Below are positions 24,424 through 33,794 of a stretch of DNA of 59,562 bases, one piece after another. Origin of the DNA: Deltaproteobacteria bacterium (lineage in GTDB: Bacteria > Desulfobacterota > Syntrophia > Syntrophales > UBA5619); contig JAKAFS010000008.1 in the NCBI GenBank assembly GCA_021817825.1, positions 1 through 59,562 of the forward strand, in the 5' to 3' direction. The position numbers were made by a program, and so were the translations under genes. Positions within the stretch are counted from its first letter, which is position 1, and every line of letters begins with the position of its first letter. The notes beneath the pieces were generated by a model that saw nothing but the letters and a program-made list of their open reading frames with translations, ran no database searches and had not been told where the DNA came from.

Positions 24424-26766
24424 ATGCGGATCAGGAAGCGGTTCACCTTTGAGGGAATGGTCCAGGGGGTCGGATTTCGGCCCTTCCTGTGGCGGCAGGC
24501 CCAGGCCCGGAACTTAGCCGGCTTCGTCCGGAACCGGCCCGACGGGGTCGTCGCCGAGGTGGAGGGGGAAACCGCCGACATCGCGGCCTTCCTCGCCGGG
24601 GTGAAGGGGAACCTACCCCCCTTGGCCGATATCACCCGGATCAGCGAGACGACTATTGCCCTGGTGGGTGACGAGGGTTTCGCGATTGTCCCCAGCGATT
24701 CCCAGGGGCCGGCCGAGGTCCTCATCAGCCCCGACATTGCCACCTGCGACGCCTGCCGGACCGAGCTGTGCGATCCTACCGACCGGAGGTTTCGCTATCC
24801 CTTCATCAACTGCACCGACTGCGGACCGCGGCTCACGATCATCCGGACCATCCCCTACGACCGGGTCAACACGTCGATGGCCTGCTTTCCCATGTGTCCC
24901 CAATGCCAAAAAGAGTACGCAGATCCCGCGCACCGCAGGTTTCATGCCGAACCGAACGCCTGCCCCCTCTGCGGTCCCCGCCTGGAACTCCTCGATGAGA
25001 CCGGACAACCGCTGCCCGCTGAAGATCCCATCGGCCGGGCTCTCGAACTTCTCAAAGAAGGCGCCATTCTGGCGATCAAGGGGCTGGGCGGTTTTCACCT
25101 GGCCGTCCATGCACAGAACGAAGCGGCGGTGCGGCGGCTGCGAACCCGGAAATGCCGGGAGGAAAAGCCCCTGGCCGTCATGGTCCGGGATCTGGCGGCG
25201 GCGGCCCGGCTGGCCGAGATCGGAGAGACGGAAAGGGCCCTCCTCGCATCGCCGGAGCGGCCCATTGTCCTGCTCGCCCGCCGTGCCGACGCTCCCCTCG
25301 CCCCGGCCGTGGCCCCCGGGATGGCAACCCTGGGCATCATGCTCCCCTACACCCCCCTACAGCACCTCCTTTTGGCCGGCGATCTTCCTACCTTGGTCAT
25401 GACGAGCGGCAACCGCACCGACGAGCCGATCTGCATCGGCAACCGGGAGGCGCTTTGCCGCCTCAAGGGAATCGCCGACGCCTTTGTCGTCCACAACCGG
25501 GACATCCTCGTACGCTGCGACGATTCGGTGGTCATGGCCGTGGCCGGAACCCTCTCGGCGCTGCGCCGCTCCCGGGGGTACGCCCCCCGCCCCATCGTCC
25601 TTAGGACCTCGTACCCCGAAGTCCTGGCCCTGGGCCCCCAACTCAAGGCCACTCTTTGCGTCCTGAAGGGCCGGTCCGCCTTTTTGAGTCCCCATGTCGG
25701 GGACCTGGAGACCCCCGAGGCCAGGGACTTCCTTCACGAGAGCGTCGCCCTCATGGAACGGATCACCCAATGCCGGCCGGGGCTTGTCGCCTGCGACCTC
25801 CATCCGGGTTACTACACCAGCCAGACCGCCCGGGAGATGGAGGGACGCGAGGTCGTCGCTATCCAGCACCACCATGCCCACATCGTCAGTTGCATGGCCG
25901 AAAACCGACTTGAGGGAGAGGTGATCGGCCTGGCCATGGACGGCACGGGCTACGGGACCGACGGTCAGGCCTGGGGCGGCGAATTTCTCGTCGCCGATGA
26001 AAGGACCTTTACCCGGCGGGGTCATCTGCGCTATCATCTCCTTCCGGGAGGGGAGCGGGCGATCCAGGAACCCTGGCGCATGGCGGCCTCGCTGCTGAGA
26101 GCGGCCTACGGCGCCGACTGGCAGGAGATGGCGCAGCGGCTTTCGCTCACTCCGGCGGAGAACCACGACGGCGACGGCCGAAGCCAGGCCGCCGCGGCCC
26201 TGGCCGGTCTGGAACGGGCCATGGCCGGACAGATCCACAGTCCCTGGACCTCCAGTCTGGGACGGATTTTCGACGGCGTCGCCGCCCTGGCGGGCCTGCG
26301 CCGGCGGGTCGGATTTGAAGGACAGGCCGCCATGGAGCTCGAAGCCCTGGCCCAAATCGATTCGGGGCTCCGGCTACCTTTCGCGCTACGCGAGGAACGC
26401 CCGGACGATCCCTTTTCCGGCGCTTCGGGAGAGAAGGTCTGGATTCTCGATTTTTCTCCTGCCGTGCGGACGATGACCGAGGCCCTCCTTAAAGGACAAC
26501 CGGCCGGATCGATCGCCGGGGCCTTCCACCGTCTCCTGCCCGAGGCCTGCACGGCCACGGCGGTTCGCCTCCGGGAAGAGACGGGGATCAACCGGGCGGT
26601 CCTGGGCGGCGGCTGTTTTCAAAACCGGCTTTTTCTCGCCGGATGCCTTACCGCGCTGCGCAAGGCCGGCTTCGAAACCTTTCACCACCGCCTGGTCCCC
26701 AACAACGACGGCGGCATTTCCCTGGGCCAGGCGGTTTGCGCCGGCGCCAGGGCAAAGAAAAAATGA
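24424..26766 (+). CDS. hypF: Carbamoyltransferase HypF
   Basis: 780 residues from ATG at 24424. In order: acylphosphatase-like domain (MVQGVGFRPFLWRQA), two zinc-finger motifs (CDACRTEL...CTDCGPR; CPQCQKEY...CPLCGPR), YrdC-like domain (AILAIKGLGGFHLAV), and Kae1-like carbamoyltransferase domain with the metal motif HHHAH. Makes the carbamoyl group that HypE turns into the CN ligands. Length is normal. The open frame extends further upstream but overlaps hypB and lacks HypF character. Confidence 0.95.
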   Translation: MRIRKRFTFEGMVQGVGFRPFLWRQAQARNLAGFVRNRPDGVVAEVEGETADIAAFLAGVKGNLPPLADITRISETTIALVGDEGFAIVPSDSQGPAEVLISPDIATCDACRTELCDPTDRRFRYPFINCTDCGPRLTIIRTIPYDRVNTSMACFPMCPQCQKEYADPAHRRFHAEPNACPLCGPRLELLDETGQPLPAEDPIGRALELLKEGAILAIKGLGGFHLAVHAQNEAAVRRLRTRKCREEKPLAVMVRDLAAAARLAEIGETERALLASPERPIVLLARRADAPLAPAVAPGMATLGIMLPYTPLQHLLLAGDLPTLVMTSGNRTDEPICIGNREALCRLKGIADAFVVHNRDILVRCDDSVVMAVAGTLSALRRSRGYAPRPIVLRTSYPEVLALGPQLKATLCVLKGRSAFLSPHVGDLETPEARDFLHESVALMERITQCRPGLVACDLHPGYYTSQTAREMEGREVVAIQHHHAHIVSCMAENRLEGEVIGLAMDGTGYGTDGQAWGGEFLVADERTFTRRGHLRYHLLPGGERAIQEPWRMAASLLRAAYGADWQEMAQRLSLTPAENHDGDGRSQAAAALAGLERAMAGQIHSPWTSSLGRIFDGVAALAGLRRRVGFEGQAAMELEALAQIDSGLRLPFALREERPDDPFSGASGEKVWILDFSPAVRTMTEALLKGQPAGSIAGAFHRLLPEACTATAVRLREETGINRAVLGGGCFQNRLFLAGCLTALRKAGFETFHHRLVPNNDGGISLGQAVCAGARAKKK

Positions 26767-26782
26767 CTCACCGAGGTGAACC

Positions 26783-27793
26783 ATGACCTATGACCGAATC
26801 CTTTTAGAACACGGCGGCGGGGGACAGCTCTCCAACGATCTGATCGCCGAAACCTTCCTGCCGCTGCTGAAAAACCCTCTTTTGGAAAAGCTCGAGGACG
26901 GGGCCGTCTTCGAGGCCGGAGGGGTGAAACTCTGCTTTTCTACGGACTCCTTTGTCGTCGAGCCGCGCTTTTTCCCCGGCGGGGACATCGGCTCTCTGGC
27001 CGTCCACGGCACGGTCAACGACCTGGCCATGTGCGGCGGGACGCCGCTGGCCCTGAGCGCCGGGTACATCATCGAGGAGGGGTTTCCCCGCGAAGAACTG
27101 GAACGGATCGTCCGCTCCATGGCCGAAGCGGCGCAAAAGGCGGGGGTCTCCGTCGTGACCGGGGACACGAAGGTCGTCCCCCGGGGGGCGGCGGACGGGC
27201 TGTTCATCAACACCTCGGGGATCGGGCTCGTCCGTTACGAGGCCCCACTCTCGGTTCGAAGCATCCGTCCCGGGGACGCGGTTCTGGTCAGCGGCCCCAT
27301 CGGAGACCACGGGGCGGCGATCCTCAGCTGCCGGGAGGATTTCGGCTTCACCTCCCGGATTCAGTCCGATTCGGCCCCCCTGAACGACCTCGTCGCGACG
27401 CTGCTCGCAGCCTCCCCGGAGGTCCATTGCATGCGCGACGCCACCCGGGGGGGGCTGGGGGCGATCCTGGCGGAGATCGCCGGACAGTCGGGGCTGAGAA
27501 TCACGATCCGAGAAAAGGACATCCCCGTCCGGGAGGAGGTCCGGGGAATCTGCGAGATCCTCGGCTTCGATCCCCTCTTTCTGGCCAACGAGGGACGGAT
27601 GGCCCTCTTCTGTTCCGGTGCGGCGGCAGGAACCGTCCTTGCGGCGATGCGGGCGCACGAACGGGGTCGCGATGCGGCCCTGATCGGGTCGGTTTCCGAA
27701 GACCGGCGGGGACGGCTGGTGATGGAAACGCTGATCGGCGGCTCGCGGGAGATCGACCTGCCCACCGGGGAACTGGTTCCCCGGATCTGTTGA
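26783..27793 (+). CDS. hypE: Hydrogenase cyanide-ligand synthase HypE
   Basis: 336 residues. Glycine-rich N-terminus LEHGGGGQLSNDLI, PurM-like ATP-binding fold with GTVNDLAMCGG, VTGDTKVV and MRDATRGGLG. The C-terminal PRIC carries the Cys that is thiocarbamoylated and dehydrated to thiocyanate. GAGGTG precedes the ATG. Last gene of the hyp run; a hairpin follows. Confidence 0.96.
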   Translation: MTYDRILLEHGGGGQLSNDLIAETFLPLLKNPLLEKLEDGAVFEAGGVKLCFSTDSFVVEPRFFPGGDIGSLAVHGTVNDLAMCGGTPLALSAGYIIEEGFPREELERIVRSMAEAAQKAGVSVVTGDTKVVPRGAADGLFINTSGIGLVRYEAPLSVRSIRPGDAVLVSGPIGDHGAAILSCREDFGFTSRIQSDSAPLNDLVATLLAASPEVHCMRDATRGGLGAILAEIAGQSGLRITIREKDIPVREEVRGICEILGFDPLFLANEGRMALFCSGAAAGTVLAAMRAHERGRDAALIGSVSEDRRGRLVMETLIGGSREIDLPTGELVPRIC

Positions 27794-27811
27794 ACCATCC
27801 CCCTGGTTCTC

Positions 27812-27832
27812 GCTCCGGCAATCCGCCGGAGC
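27812..27832 (+). terminator. Hairpin after hypE
   Basis: Perfect 8-bp stem GCTCCGGC / GCCGGAGC with a 5-base loop, 19 bases past the hypE stop. No T-run. It lies between convergent genes. Confidence 0.5.
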
Positions 27833-27864
27833 CTCGGTGGACACGAAAGAGGCGGGACAGATTC

Positions 27865-28656
27865 TTAGCGCCGGTCTTCTCTGACCGCTTCGATCCAGAA
27901 GTGCATGCCGTACCGGTTTCCCCTGTATTGCGCACGGGCCGCGATCTTCTTTCCTGAAAGATCGGCCGGCAAAGGGTTCTCGGTGAAGAAGGTGACGTAT
28001 TGCTGGTTCTTTCCGATCAGATAATTCGGATGGCCCGGGACCCCTTCTATCGCGTCGACAAAAACCACGACCCGGTAGAGGGCCTTGTCGGCATCGAGTC
28101 CCAGGAGGCCGGGCTCGACGGAGGTGCTTTCGATGACCTTACCCCGAAGGAGGGCCAGATTGGGATTCTCGGAGCCGGCAGGGAATGACTCCTCACTCCC
28201 GCCGCCGGTCGGCGAGAAACCCGTTCCACCGTCCCCGCTACAGGCAAGGACAAGCTCCTCCGGTTTCCGAGAGCTACCGAAGACAAAGGCCTTCGGCGCC
28301 AGGGTCCGATATTTCTGGAGAGAGCGAAGGGCTTCGCTTTTTTCCCGGAACATCCCTACATAGACGCCGTAGCGGTACGGACTGTTGTCCCGATTAACCT
28401 TTTCCAGCCGCAGGGACTGGCACTCCTCCTTCGCCAATGTGGCTTTCAAGGCATTGAAATGGTTTGTCGCAGAGGAAAGCTCCTTCCAGGCGCTCAGTTG
28501 GATCCGGTACCAGATCTCTTCGGCGCCCAGAGAAGAAACGCAAAAAAATAACAGAACCAGGACGGCAATGATGAGGGACGGCCCCCTATGGGCGGAGGTT
28601 GGCTTGCTGGCCGGACGGAAAGCCCTCGAAAGCGCGTTGCCGGGATAAGGGTGCAT
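27865..28656 (-). CDS. Membrane-anchored SPOR-like-domain protein
   Basis: 263 residues. One hydrophobic segment at about 28-44 (LIIAVLVLLFFCVSSLG), acting as signal or anchor. Residues about 47-125 resemble a SPOR repeat: EIWYRIQLSAWKELSSATNHFNAL...YRYGVYVGMFREKSEALRSLQKYRTL...AFVF. SPOR domains bind peptidoglycan stripped of stem peptides. The C-terminal ~100 residues (GKVIESTSVEPG...ALYRVVVFVDAIEG...YVTFFTENPL) form an unrecognised beta-rich domain. GGAG lies 7 bases before the ATG. Convergent with hypE. Confidence 0.68.
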   Translation of the reverse strand: MHPYPGNALSRAFRPASKPTSAHRGPSLIIAVLVLLFFCVSSLGAEEIWYRIQLSAWKELSSATNHFNALKATLAKEECQSLRLEKVNRDNSPYRYGVYVGMFREKSEALRSLQKYRTLAPKAFVFGSSRKPEELVLACSGDGGTGFSPTGGGSEESFPAGSENPNLALLRGKVIESTSVEPGLLGLDADKALYRVVVFVDAIEGVPGHPNYLIGKNQQYVTFFTENPLPADLSGKKIAARAQYRGNRYGMHFWIEAVREDRR

Positions 28657-28814
28657 GGAAGGACTCCATTGGCTTTAGACGACGGAAACGGAAAGGCATC
28701 TTTTGCTTAGTATAGGGATGAGCATCCCGGCCTGTCAAGATTCAGGTAGGTTCAGCAGGCAAAGGGACGGATTTTCTGGACAGTGGTGATGACGGACCGC
28801 CCCTCTGGAGGGGT

Positions 28815-28860
28815 AAAAAAAGGGGCGCCGTCGTCGGTGTGTCCACCGACGACGGCGCCC
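28815..28860 (-). terminator. Strong rho-independent terminator of the hydrogenase operon
   Basis: Perfect 17-bp stem (28823-28839 with 28844-28860) with a 4-base loop. It is followed on the minus strand by a run of seven T (28815-28821). It closes the minus-strand unit that starts with the hydrogenase small subunit. Confidence 0.9.
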
Positions 28861-28946
28861 GGCTGGTCCGCGGTCCATCCCGCGGAGGGAGAACGCTGGA
28901 TTTATCAGCCGCTCAGGAGAGTTCTCCTGTCCGACCTTCCGAACCC

Positions 28947-31613
28947 TTAATCGTCCTCCTCCTCGTCGTCATCGTCGTCATCGTTCTGAGGAGGCTTCGG
29001 GCCGTTGTATCTGACATCGACCTGACGCCAGAGGGCCCGCGACACGTTTCCGGAGGCATCCTTCGCCCAGGCGTAAAGCACCTTCCTACCGCTGGATTTG
29101 AAGGTGTAGCTCGCCTGCGGCGTCGCCCTCCAGCCGGAAGCGTTTACCTTCGGCTGCTTGGAAGTCTCGGTGAGCAGATACCCCGCCACGCCCACATTAT
29201 CGGTGGCCCTAAAAGAGGTCACCGGGACGGTCAGTGAATTCGACCGGGAGGGGATGACGAAACCCGTGACCACCGGCGCCGTCCGATCCGACAAGGCAAT
29301 GGTGACCGTGTCGGACTTGGCCGCCGAGATGTTTCCGGCGCCGTCCTTGGCCCAGGCATAGAGGGTCTTCGCCCCCGCCGAACCGAAGGTGTAGCTCGCC
29401 GGCCGGTTGGGCAGCCAACCCGCCGCCGAGGCGGCCGGAACTGCCGGGGTCTCGGTGAGCAGATAGCCCGTCACCCCCGCGTTATCGGTGGCCGTAAAGG
29501 ATGCAATGGCAACGGTCAGGGAACTCGAACTCGCAGGAAGATCGAATGCAGTGACCACGGGACGCACCGTATCGGACAACACAATGGCGACCGAGGCGCT
29601 TACCGAGGCGGACACATGCCCCGCCGCATCCTTTGCCCAGCCGTAGAGCGTCTTCGTACCTTCGGCACTGAAGGCATAGCTCGTCGGCGCCGTGGCGCTC
29701 CATCCGGCAGCGTTGGCAGCCGGAGTGGCGGACGTTTCGGTGACCAGATAACCCGTCACCCCCACATCGTCGGTGGCAGTGAAGGTCGAAATGGGAACGG
29801 TGAGTGCATTGTATCCCGAAGGAATCGTGAAGCCGGTGACAAAGGGCGCCGTCGTATCGGGCAGGGTGATCGTCGTTGCGGCGTTTTGCGTCGCCGAGAC
29901 ATTTCCGGCGCCGTCCTTGGCCCAGGCGTAGAGGACCTTGGCCCCTGCCGACCCGAAGGTGTAGCTCGTCGGCGCAGCTCCGCTCCAGCCCGCGGCCGTT
30001 GCCGACGGGACCGTCGCAGTTTCTTTCACCAGATAGCCCGTCACGGCCGTATTGTCCGTTGCGACCAGCGTCGTGATCGGCACGGTGAGGGAACTGGAGC
30101 TTCCGGGAATCACGAACCCGGAGATGACCGGCGGCGTCGTATCGGCAAGGGTGATCGTGACGGTTGCGCTGGCGGGTGACGAAATATTTCCCGCCGCATC
30201 CTTTGCCCAGCCGTAGAGGGTTTTCGCGCCGGCGGCGGCAAAGGTGTAGCTTACCTGCTTTGTCCCGCTCCAGCCGGCGGCCGTGACCGCCGGGATCGCC
30301 GACGATTCGGTGACCAGGTATCCGGTCACCCCCACTGCGTCCGTCGCAGTGAAAGTCGTGATCGGAACGACCAGGGAGGCGGCTGTCGCCGGGATGACGA
30401 ATCCGGAGACGACCGGGGCCGTCGTATCGGGCAGAGTGATGGTTACGGTCTTGCTGACCGGCGCCGAGATGTTGCCCGCCCCGTCCTTGGCCCAGGCGTA
30501 AAGTGTTTTGGCGCCCGCCGAACCGAAGGTATACCCCGTCGGCTTGGCGGCGCTCCAGGGGGCCGTCGTGGCCGAGGGGATCGCGGAAGTCTCCGTCACG
30601 AGGTAGCCCGTTACGGCCGTATTGTCCGTGGCCGTGAAGGTCGTGATCGGAACGACCAGGGAGGTGGCCGTCGCCGGGATGACGAACCCGGAGACCACCG
30701 GCGCCGTCGTGTCGGCAAGGGTGATGGTCACCGTTCTGCTGACCGGGGCGGAAACATTGCCCGCCGAATCCTTCGCCCAGCCGTAAAGGGTCTTCAAACC
30801 TGCCGAAGTAAAGTTATAGCCCACCGGGGCCGCTGTGAGCCAGACGGTTGAAGAGGCCGCCGGGGCCGTCGCGGTCTCGGTCACGGCATAGCCCGCCACT
30901 GCCGTATTGTCCGTGGCGGTAAAGGTCGTGATGGGAACGGTCAGGGAGGTCGACGTCGCCGGGATGACGAACCCGGAGACCACCGGCGCCGTCGTGTCGG
31001 GCAAGGTCACGGTGACCGTTCTGCTGACCGGGGCGGAAACATTGCCTGCCCCGTCCTTGGCCCAGGCATAGAGCGTTTTGGCGCCTGCGGAGCCGAAGGT
31101 GTAGCTTGCCGGCTTCGCTGCGCTCCATCCGGCCGCCGAGGCTGCCGGCGTCGTCCCGGCTTCGGTCACCAGGTAGCCCGTTACCGCCACATTATCCGTG
31201 GCGGTGAAGGTCGTGATGGCGACGGAAAGGGAGGTCGACGTCGCCGGGATGACGAACCCGGAGACCACCGGCGCCGTCGTGTCGGCGACTGTGGGACGGC
31301 TCGCGGCATCGCCCGGGAAGGTCCGGGCGGTGATTTCGGCGATATTCGTAAAACCGTCGCCGTCGGAATCGAGATTTTGGATGGCGGCAAAGCTGTAGCC
31401 GCTATTGACATAGTCATTGGCATAGCTATTGAGATTGGATGCGTTGTTTCCGCCGCCCGAGGGGTGGCAAAGGACGCAACTGGCGATGGACGTTCCCGCC
31501 GTGCCGTAGGTCGCGTTGAAGGACGACAGCATGGAACTCAGACCGTAGGCAAGACCGAAAGAGCCGACGATCGCGACGAGAGCCCCTGCCATGGACAAGG
31601 TTTTCTTCCTCAT
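28947..31613 (-). CDS. Exported protein with one c-haem site and eight Ig-like repeats
   Basis: 888 residues from ATG at 31613 (AGGAG 5 bases upstream). Signal peptide about 1-30. Residues 46-50 are CVLCH, a single c-type haem-binding motif. Residues 82-90 (DSDGDGFTN) look like a calcium-binding loop. From about 110 to the end run eight ~94-residue repeats. Each begins DTTAPVVSGFVIP and ends KTLYAWAKDGAGNVSAPVSRTVTITL, in the style of bacterial Ig-like/chitobiase-type domains. The protein ends in a tail of Asp and Glu. As last gene of the hydrogenase operon it may carry electrons or hold the enzyme at or beyond the outer membrane; that is inference. High repeat identity allows copy-number change. 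Confidence 0.8.
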   Translation of the reverse strand: MRKKTLSMAGALVAIVGSFGLAYGLSSMLSSFNATYGTAGTSIASCVLCHPSGGGNNASNLNSYANDYVNSGYSFAAIQNLDSDGDGFTNIAEITARTFPGDAASRPTVADTTAPVVSGFVIPATSTSLSVAITTFTATDNVAVTGYLVTEAGTTPAASAAGWSAAKPASYTFGSAGAKTLYAWAKDGAGNVSAPVSRTVTVTLPDTTAPVVSGFVIPATSTSLTVPITTFTATDNTAVAGYAVTETATAPAASSTVWLTAAPVGYNFTSAGLKTLYGWAKDSAGNVSAPVSRTVTITLADTTAPVVSGFVIPATATSLVVPITTFTATDNTAVTGYLVTETSAIPSATTAPWSAAKPTGYTFGSAGAKTLYAWAKDGAGNISAPVSKTVTITLPDTTAPVVSGFVIPATAASLVVPITTFTATDAVGVTGYLVTESSAIPAVTAAGWSGTKQVSYTFAAAGAKTLYGWAKDAAGNISSPASATVTITLADTTPPVISGFVIPGSSSSLTVPITTLVATDNTAVTGYLVKETATVPSATAAGWSGAAPTSYTFGSAGAKVLYAWAKDGAGNVSATQNAATTITLPDTTAPFVTGFTIPSGYNALTVPISTFTATDDVGVTGYLVTETSATPAANAAGWSATAPTSYAFSAEGTKTLYGWAKDAAGHVSASVSASVAIVLSDTVRPVVTAFDLPASSSSLTVAIASFTATDNAGVTGYLLTETPAVPAASAAGWLPNRPASYTFGSAGAKTLYAWAKDGAGNISAAKSDTVTIALSDRTAPVVTGFVIPSRSNSLTVPVTSFRATDNVGVAGYLLTETSKQPKVNASGWRATPQASYTFKSSGRKVLYAWAKDASGNVSRALWRQVDVRYNGPKPPQNDDDDDDEEEDD

Positions 31614-31638
31614 AAATTCTCCTTTTACGTTAAGTGTT

Positions 31639-32220
31639 TTACATCCGACAACTGTTTGCAAAACGTCTCTCAAACGACAGCTGGGGTTCCTCTTGACGAG
31701 ACGTTGGCGACCGCTCGCCTCTGTGGCCCGGGTTCACAGGCAAAGAGGGCCGAGAAGGAGGCGCGTCCGCGCATTTTTTTCGATGCCCCGTGATTTCCTC
31801 TTCCACCGCCTGCAAAACCACGGGCAACGCGGCGGCGACCGCTTCCGAAAGGTCCATCGACCAGTCGATCCGGGCCGGCTCGACGCCGATGACCGTGATC
31901 TCCGGGCGATCCCTCCTCCCCGTCATGGCCAGGACCCGGGAGAGATCGAAGCCGTGCATCGAACCGATGGTGGACGGCCGCAGGCAGTCGTCATAGGGGA
32001 TGCGGTAGACGCTGCCCGGCGGACCGTCCGCCTTCATGGCATCGATGATGACCACCCGCTCTGCCGTCTCCAGCGCCGGCAGAGCGTCGAGAACCGCCGT
32101 ACCGATATCCAAAGCAACCACATCGCCGGCAAATCTCTTCTCCGCCATCATCTGCTGCACGGCATGGACGCCGACCCCCTCGTCGGCGAGCAGCAGGTTT
32201 CCCAGCCCCAGGATCAGCAT
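31639..32220 (-). CDS. Hydrogenase maturation endopeptidase (HyaD/HycI type)
   Basis: 193 residues. Starts LILGLGNLLLADEGVGVH; the Glu of DEGVG and the later Asp/His (IIDAMKADG; MHGFDLSRVL) are the nickel-sensing ligands of this protease family. Cleaves the C-terminal peptide of the large subunit once nickel is in place. Its start overlaps the large-subunit stop by 7 bases. A ~40-residue basic tail (GHRKKCADAPPSRPS...) extends beyond the usual ~150-160 residues. Confidence 0.93.
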   Translation of the reverse strand: MLILGLGNLLLADEGVGVHAVQQMMAEKRFAGDVVALDIGTAVLDALPALETAERVVIIDAMKADGPPGSVYRIPYDDCLRPSTIGSMHGFDLSRVLAMTGRRDRPEITVIGVEPARIDWSMDLSEAVAAALPVVLQAVEEEITGHRKKCADAPPSRPSLPVNPGHRGERSPTSRQEEPQLSFERRFANSCRM

Positions 32221-33719
32221 TGCGTCCCCCCGGGATTGAAGCCCGCCGCCAGTCCGGCGTTGAGGACCAGGGGCGCCTTCTTCGGCCGCATGACGTGGAC
32301 GGCACAGGAGAGGCAGGGATCGAAGGAGTGGATGACCCTCAGGACCTCGATCGGCTTGTTCGGATCCAGGACGGGCGTTCCGACCAGCGCCCGCTCCATG
32401 GGGCCGAGATTCTGCGGAGTGTTCCGCCGGGAGCCGTCATTCCGATCGTCATCATCGTCTTGGTCTTCACCCTCATTGGCACGCGGTGAGGCGTTCCAGC
32501 AGGTCGGGGTGATGATCTGGTAGTTGGTGATCTTGCCGCTGGCCGTGCTCACCCAGTGTCCCAGCGCCCCCCGAGCGGCTTCGGTGAGTCCGACGCCCGA
32601 ACCGGCCTTGCGGACCGGCTGTTCACTGTAGACAGGCGCCCCCAGGTTCAGTTGATCCAACCAGCCCAGCATGGCCCCTGCCACTTTCTGGGCCTCCAGG
32701 GCTCGCGCCAGATGACGGTCCAGCACCGAAACGCCGCCCTGATAATCGCCGTTGACCCACATCCGCGCCAGGGGACCGACCTCATAGGGCCGGCTGTTGT
32801 AACGGGGTGCCTTCAGCCACGAGTAGGCCTCCTTTTTCGGATAGAGGGGCGTGGTCTTCCCCTTCGCGGGCGAGAGTCCGTCGGTGCGGTTGTCGTACCA
32901 GGAGTGGGTCACCGATTCGGTGATCCGCGCAAGGTTCAATTCACCGGGGACGCCTTTTCTGGCCCCTTCCACGACCCCACGGCGGAAGAGTTTCCGACTG
33001 CCCGCCCCGTCCAGATCGAAGGCGCCGAAGGCCATGAGGTTTCCGTATCCCCCTCCGATGGACAGATAATCGGAATAGAAGGAGCGGAGTTTATGGATGT
33101 CGGGCAGATAGGTGTTGGTGATAAAATCGGAAAGCCAGAGCAGGTGGCTGCGAAATTTATCGAGATCCGCCTGGCTAGGAACCGCCGTATAGCCGCCGGG
33201 AATGAAGCTGTGGGCGGTCGGCATCCGGCCGCTGAAAACGGCCCCCATCTCATGGGCGCGCCGCCGGGCTTCGATGGCCGGCACCAGATGGGAGGCAATC
33301 GAGTCCCCGGCCGGCAGGCGGATATCCACATTCCAGGCCGGCGTCCAGGGCGCCATGGCGGGACCGGCGACAAAGTCCGGAGCCGCCAGAAAATAGAAAT
33401 GGAGGATATGGGACTGGATGAAATTGGCGCCCAGGGTCAGGTTTCTGAGAATGCGTCCATTGTCCGGAATCTTGAAACTACTGAGGTTATCCAGGGCATT
33501 GACGGAAGCCATCCCGTGGGCGATCGGACAGACCCCGCAGATCCGCTGGGTGATGACCGGGGCGTCCGTCGGCTGACGTCCGGTGAGAATCGTCTCGAAA
33601 CCGCGAAAAAGGGTCCCTGAACAGCGGGCGTCGGTCACCCGGTTGCGGTCAATGGTCACTTCCACACTCATATGCCCTTCGATCCTGGTGACCGGATCGA
33701 TAATCTTGACTGTTGCCAT
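32214..33719 (-). CDS. [NiFe] hydrogenase large subunit
   Basis: 501 residues, catalytic subunit. L1 motif RICGVCP with Cys61 and Cys64; L2 motif DPCLSCAVHV with Cys469 and Cys472. Maturation should cut after His475 and release a 26-residue peptide. The N-terminus VKIIDPVTRIEGH is canonical. Unusual: an acidic low-complexity insertion at about 415-433 (NEGEDQDDDDDRNDG), between TPTCWNASPR and GPMERALVGTPV where relatives have a short loop. No signal peptide of its own; it is carried by the Tat signal of the small subunit. AAGGAG precedes the ATG. Confidence 0.96.
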   Translation of the reverse strand: MATVKIIDPVTRIEGHMSVEVTIDRNRVTDARCSGTLFRGFETILTGRQPTDAPVITQRICGVCPIAHGMASVNALDNLSSFKIPDNGRILRNLTLGANFIQSHILHFYFLAAPDFVAGPAMAPWTPAWNVDIRLPAGDSIASHLVPAIEARRRAHEMGAVFSGRMPTAHSFIPGGYTAVPSQADLDKFRSHLLWLSDFITNTYLPDIHKLRSFYSDYLSIGGGYGNLMAFGAFDLDGAGSRKLFRRGVVEGARKGVPGELNLARITESVTHSWYDNRTDGLSPAKGKTTPLYPKKEAYSWLKAPRYNSRPYEVGPLARMWVNGDYQGGVSVLDRHLARALEAQKVAGAMLGWLDQLNLGAPVYSEQPVRKAGSGVGLTEAARGALGHWVSTASGKITNYQIITPTCWNASPRANEGEDQDDDDDRNDGSRRNTPQNLGPMERALVGTPVLDPNKPIEVLRVIHSFDPCLSCAVHVMRPKKAPLVLNAGLAAGFNPGGTQC

Positions 33720-33794
33720 ATATTTTCTCCTTTTTATAGCGGGGCCTGCCCAGGCAAGGCAGGACCCGAATCAGACTGTAGCCGGTTCTGCCCC

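Noticed and set aside
28947-31280. Tandem DNA repeats of ~285 bases as a mobile or regulatory array
   Set aside because: They are the Ig-like domains of one continuous coding frame.
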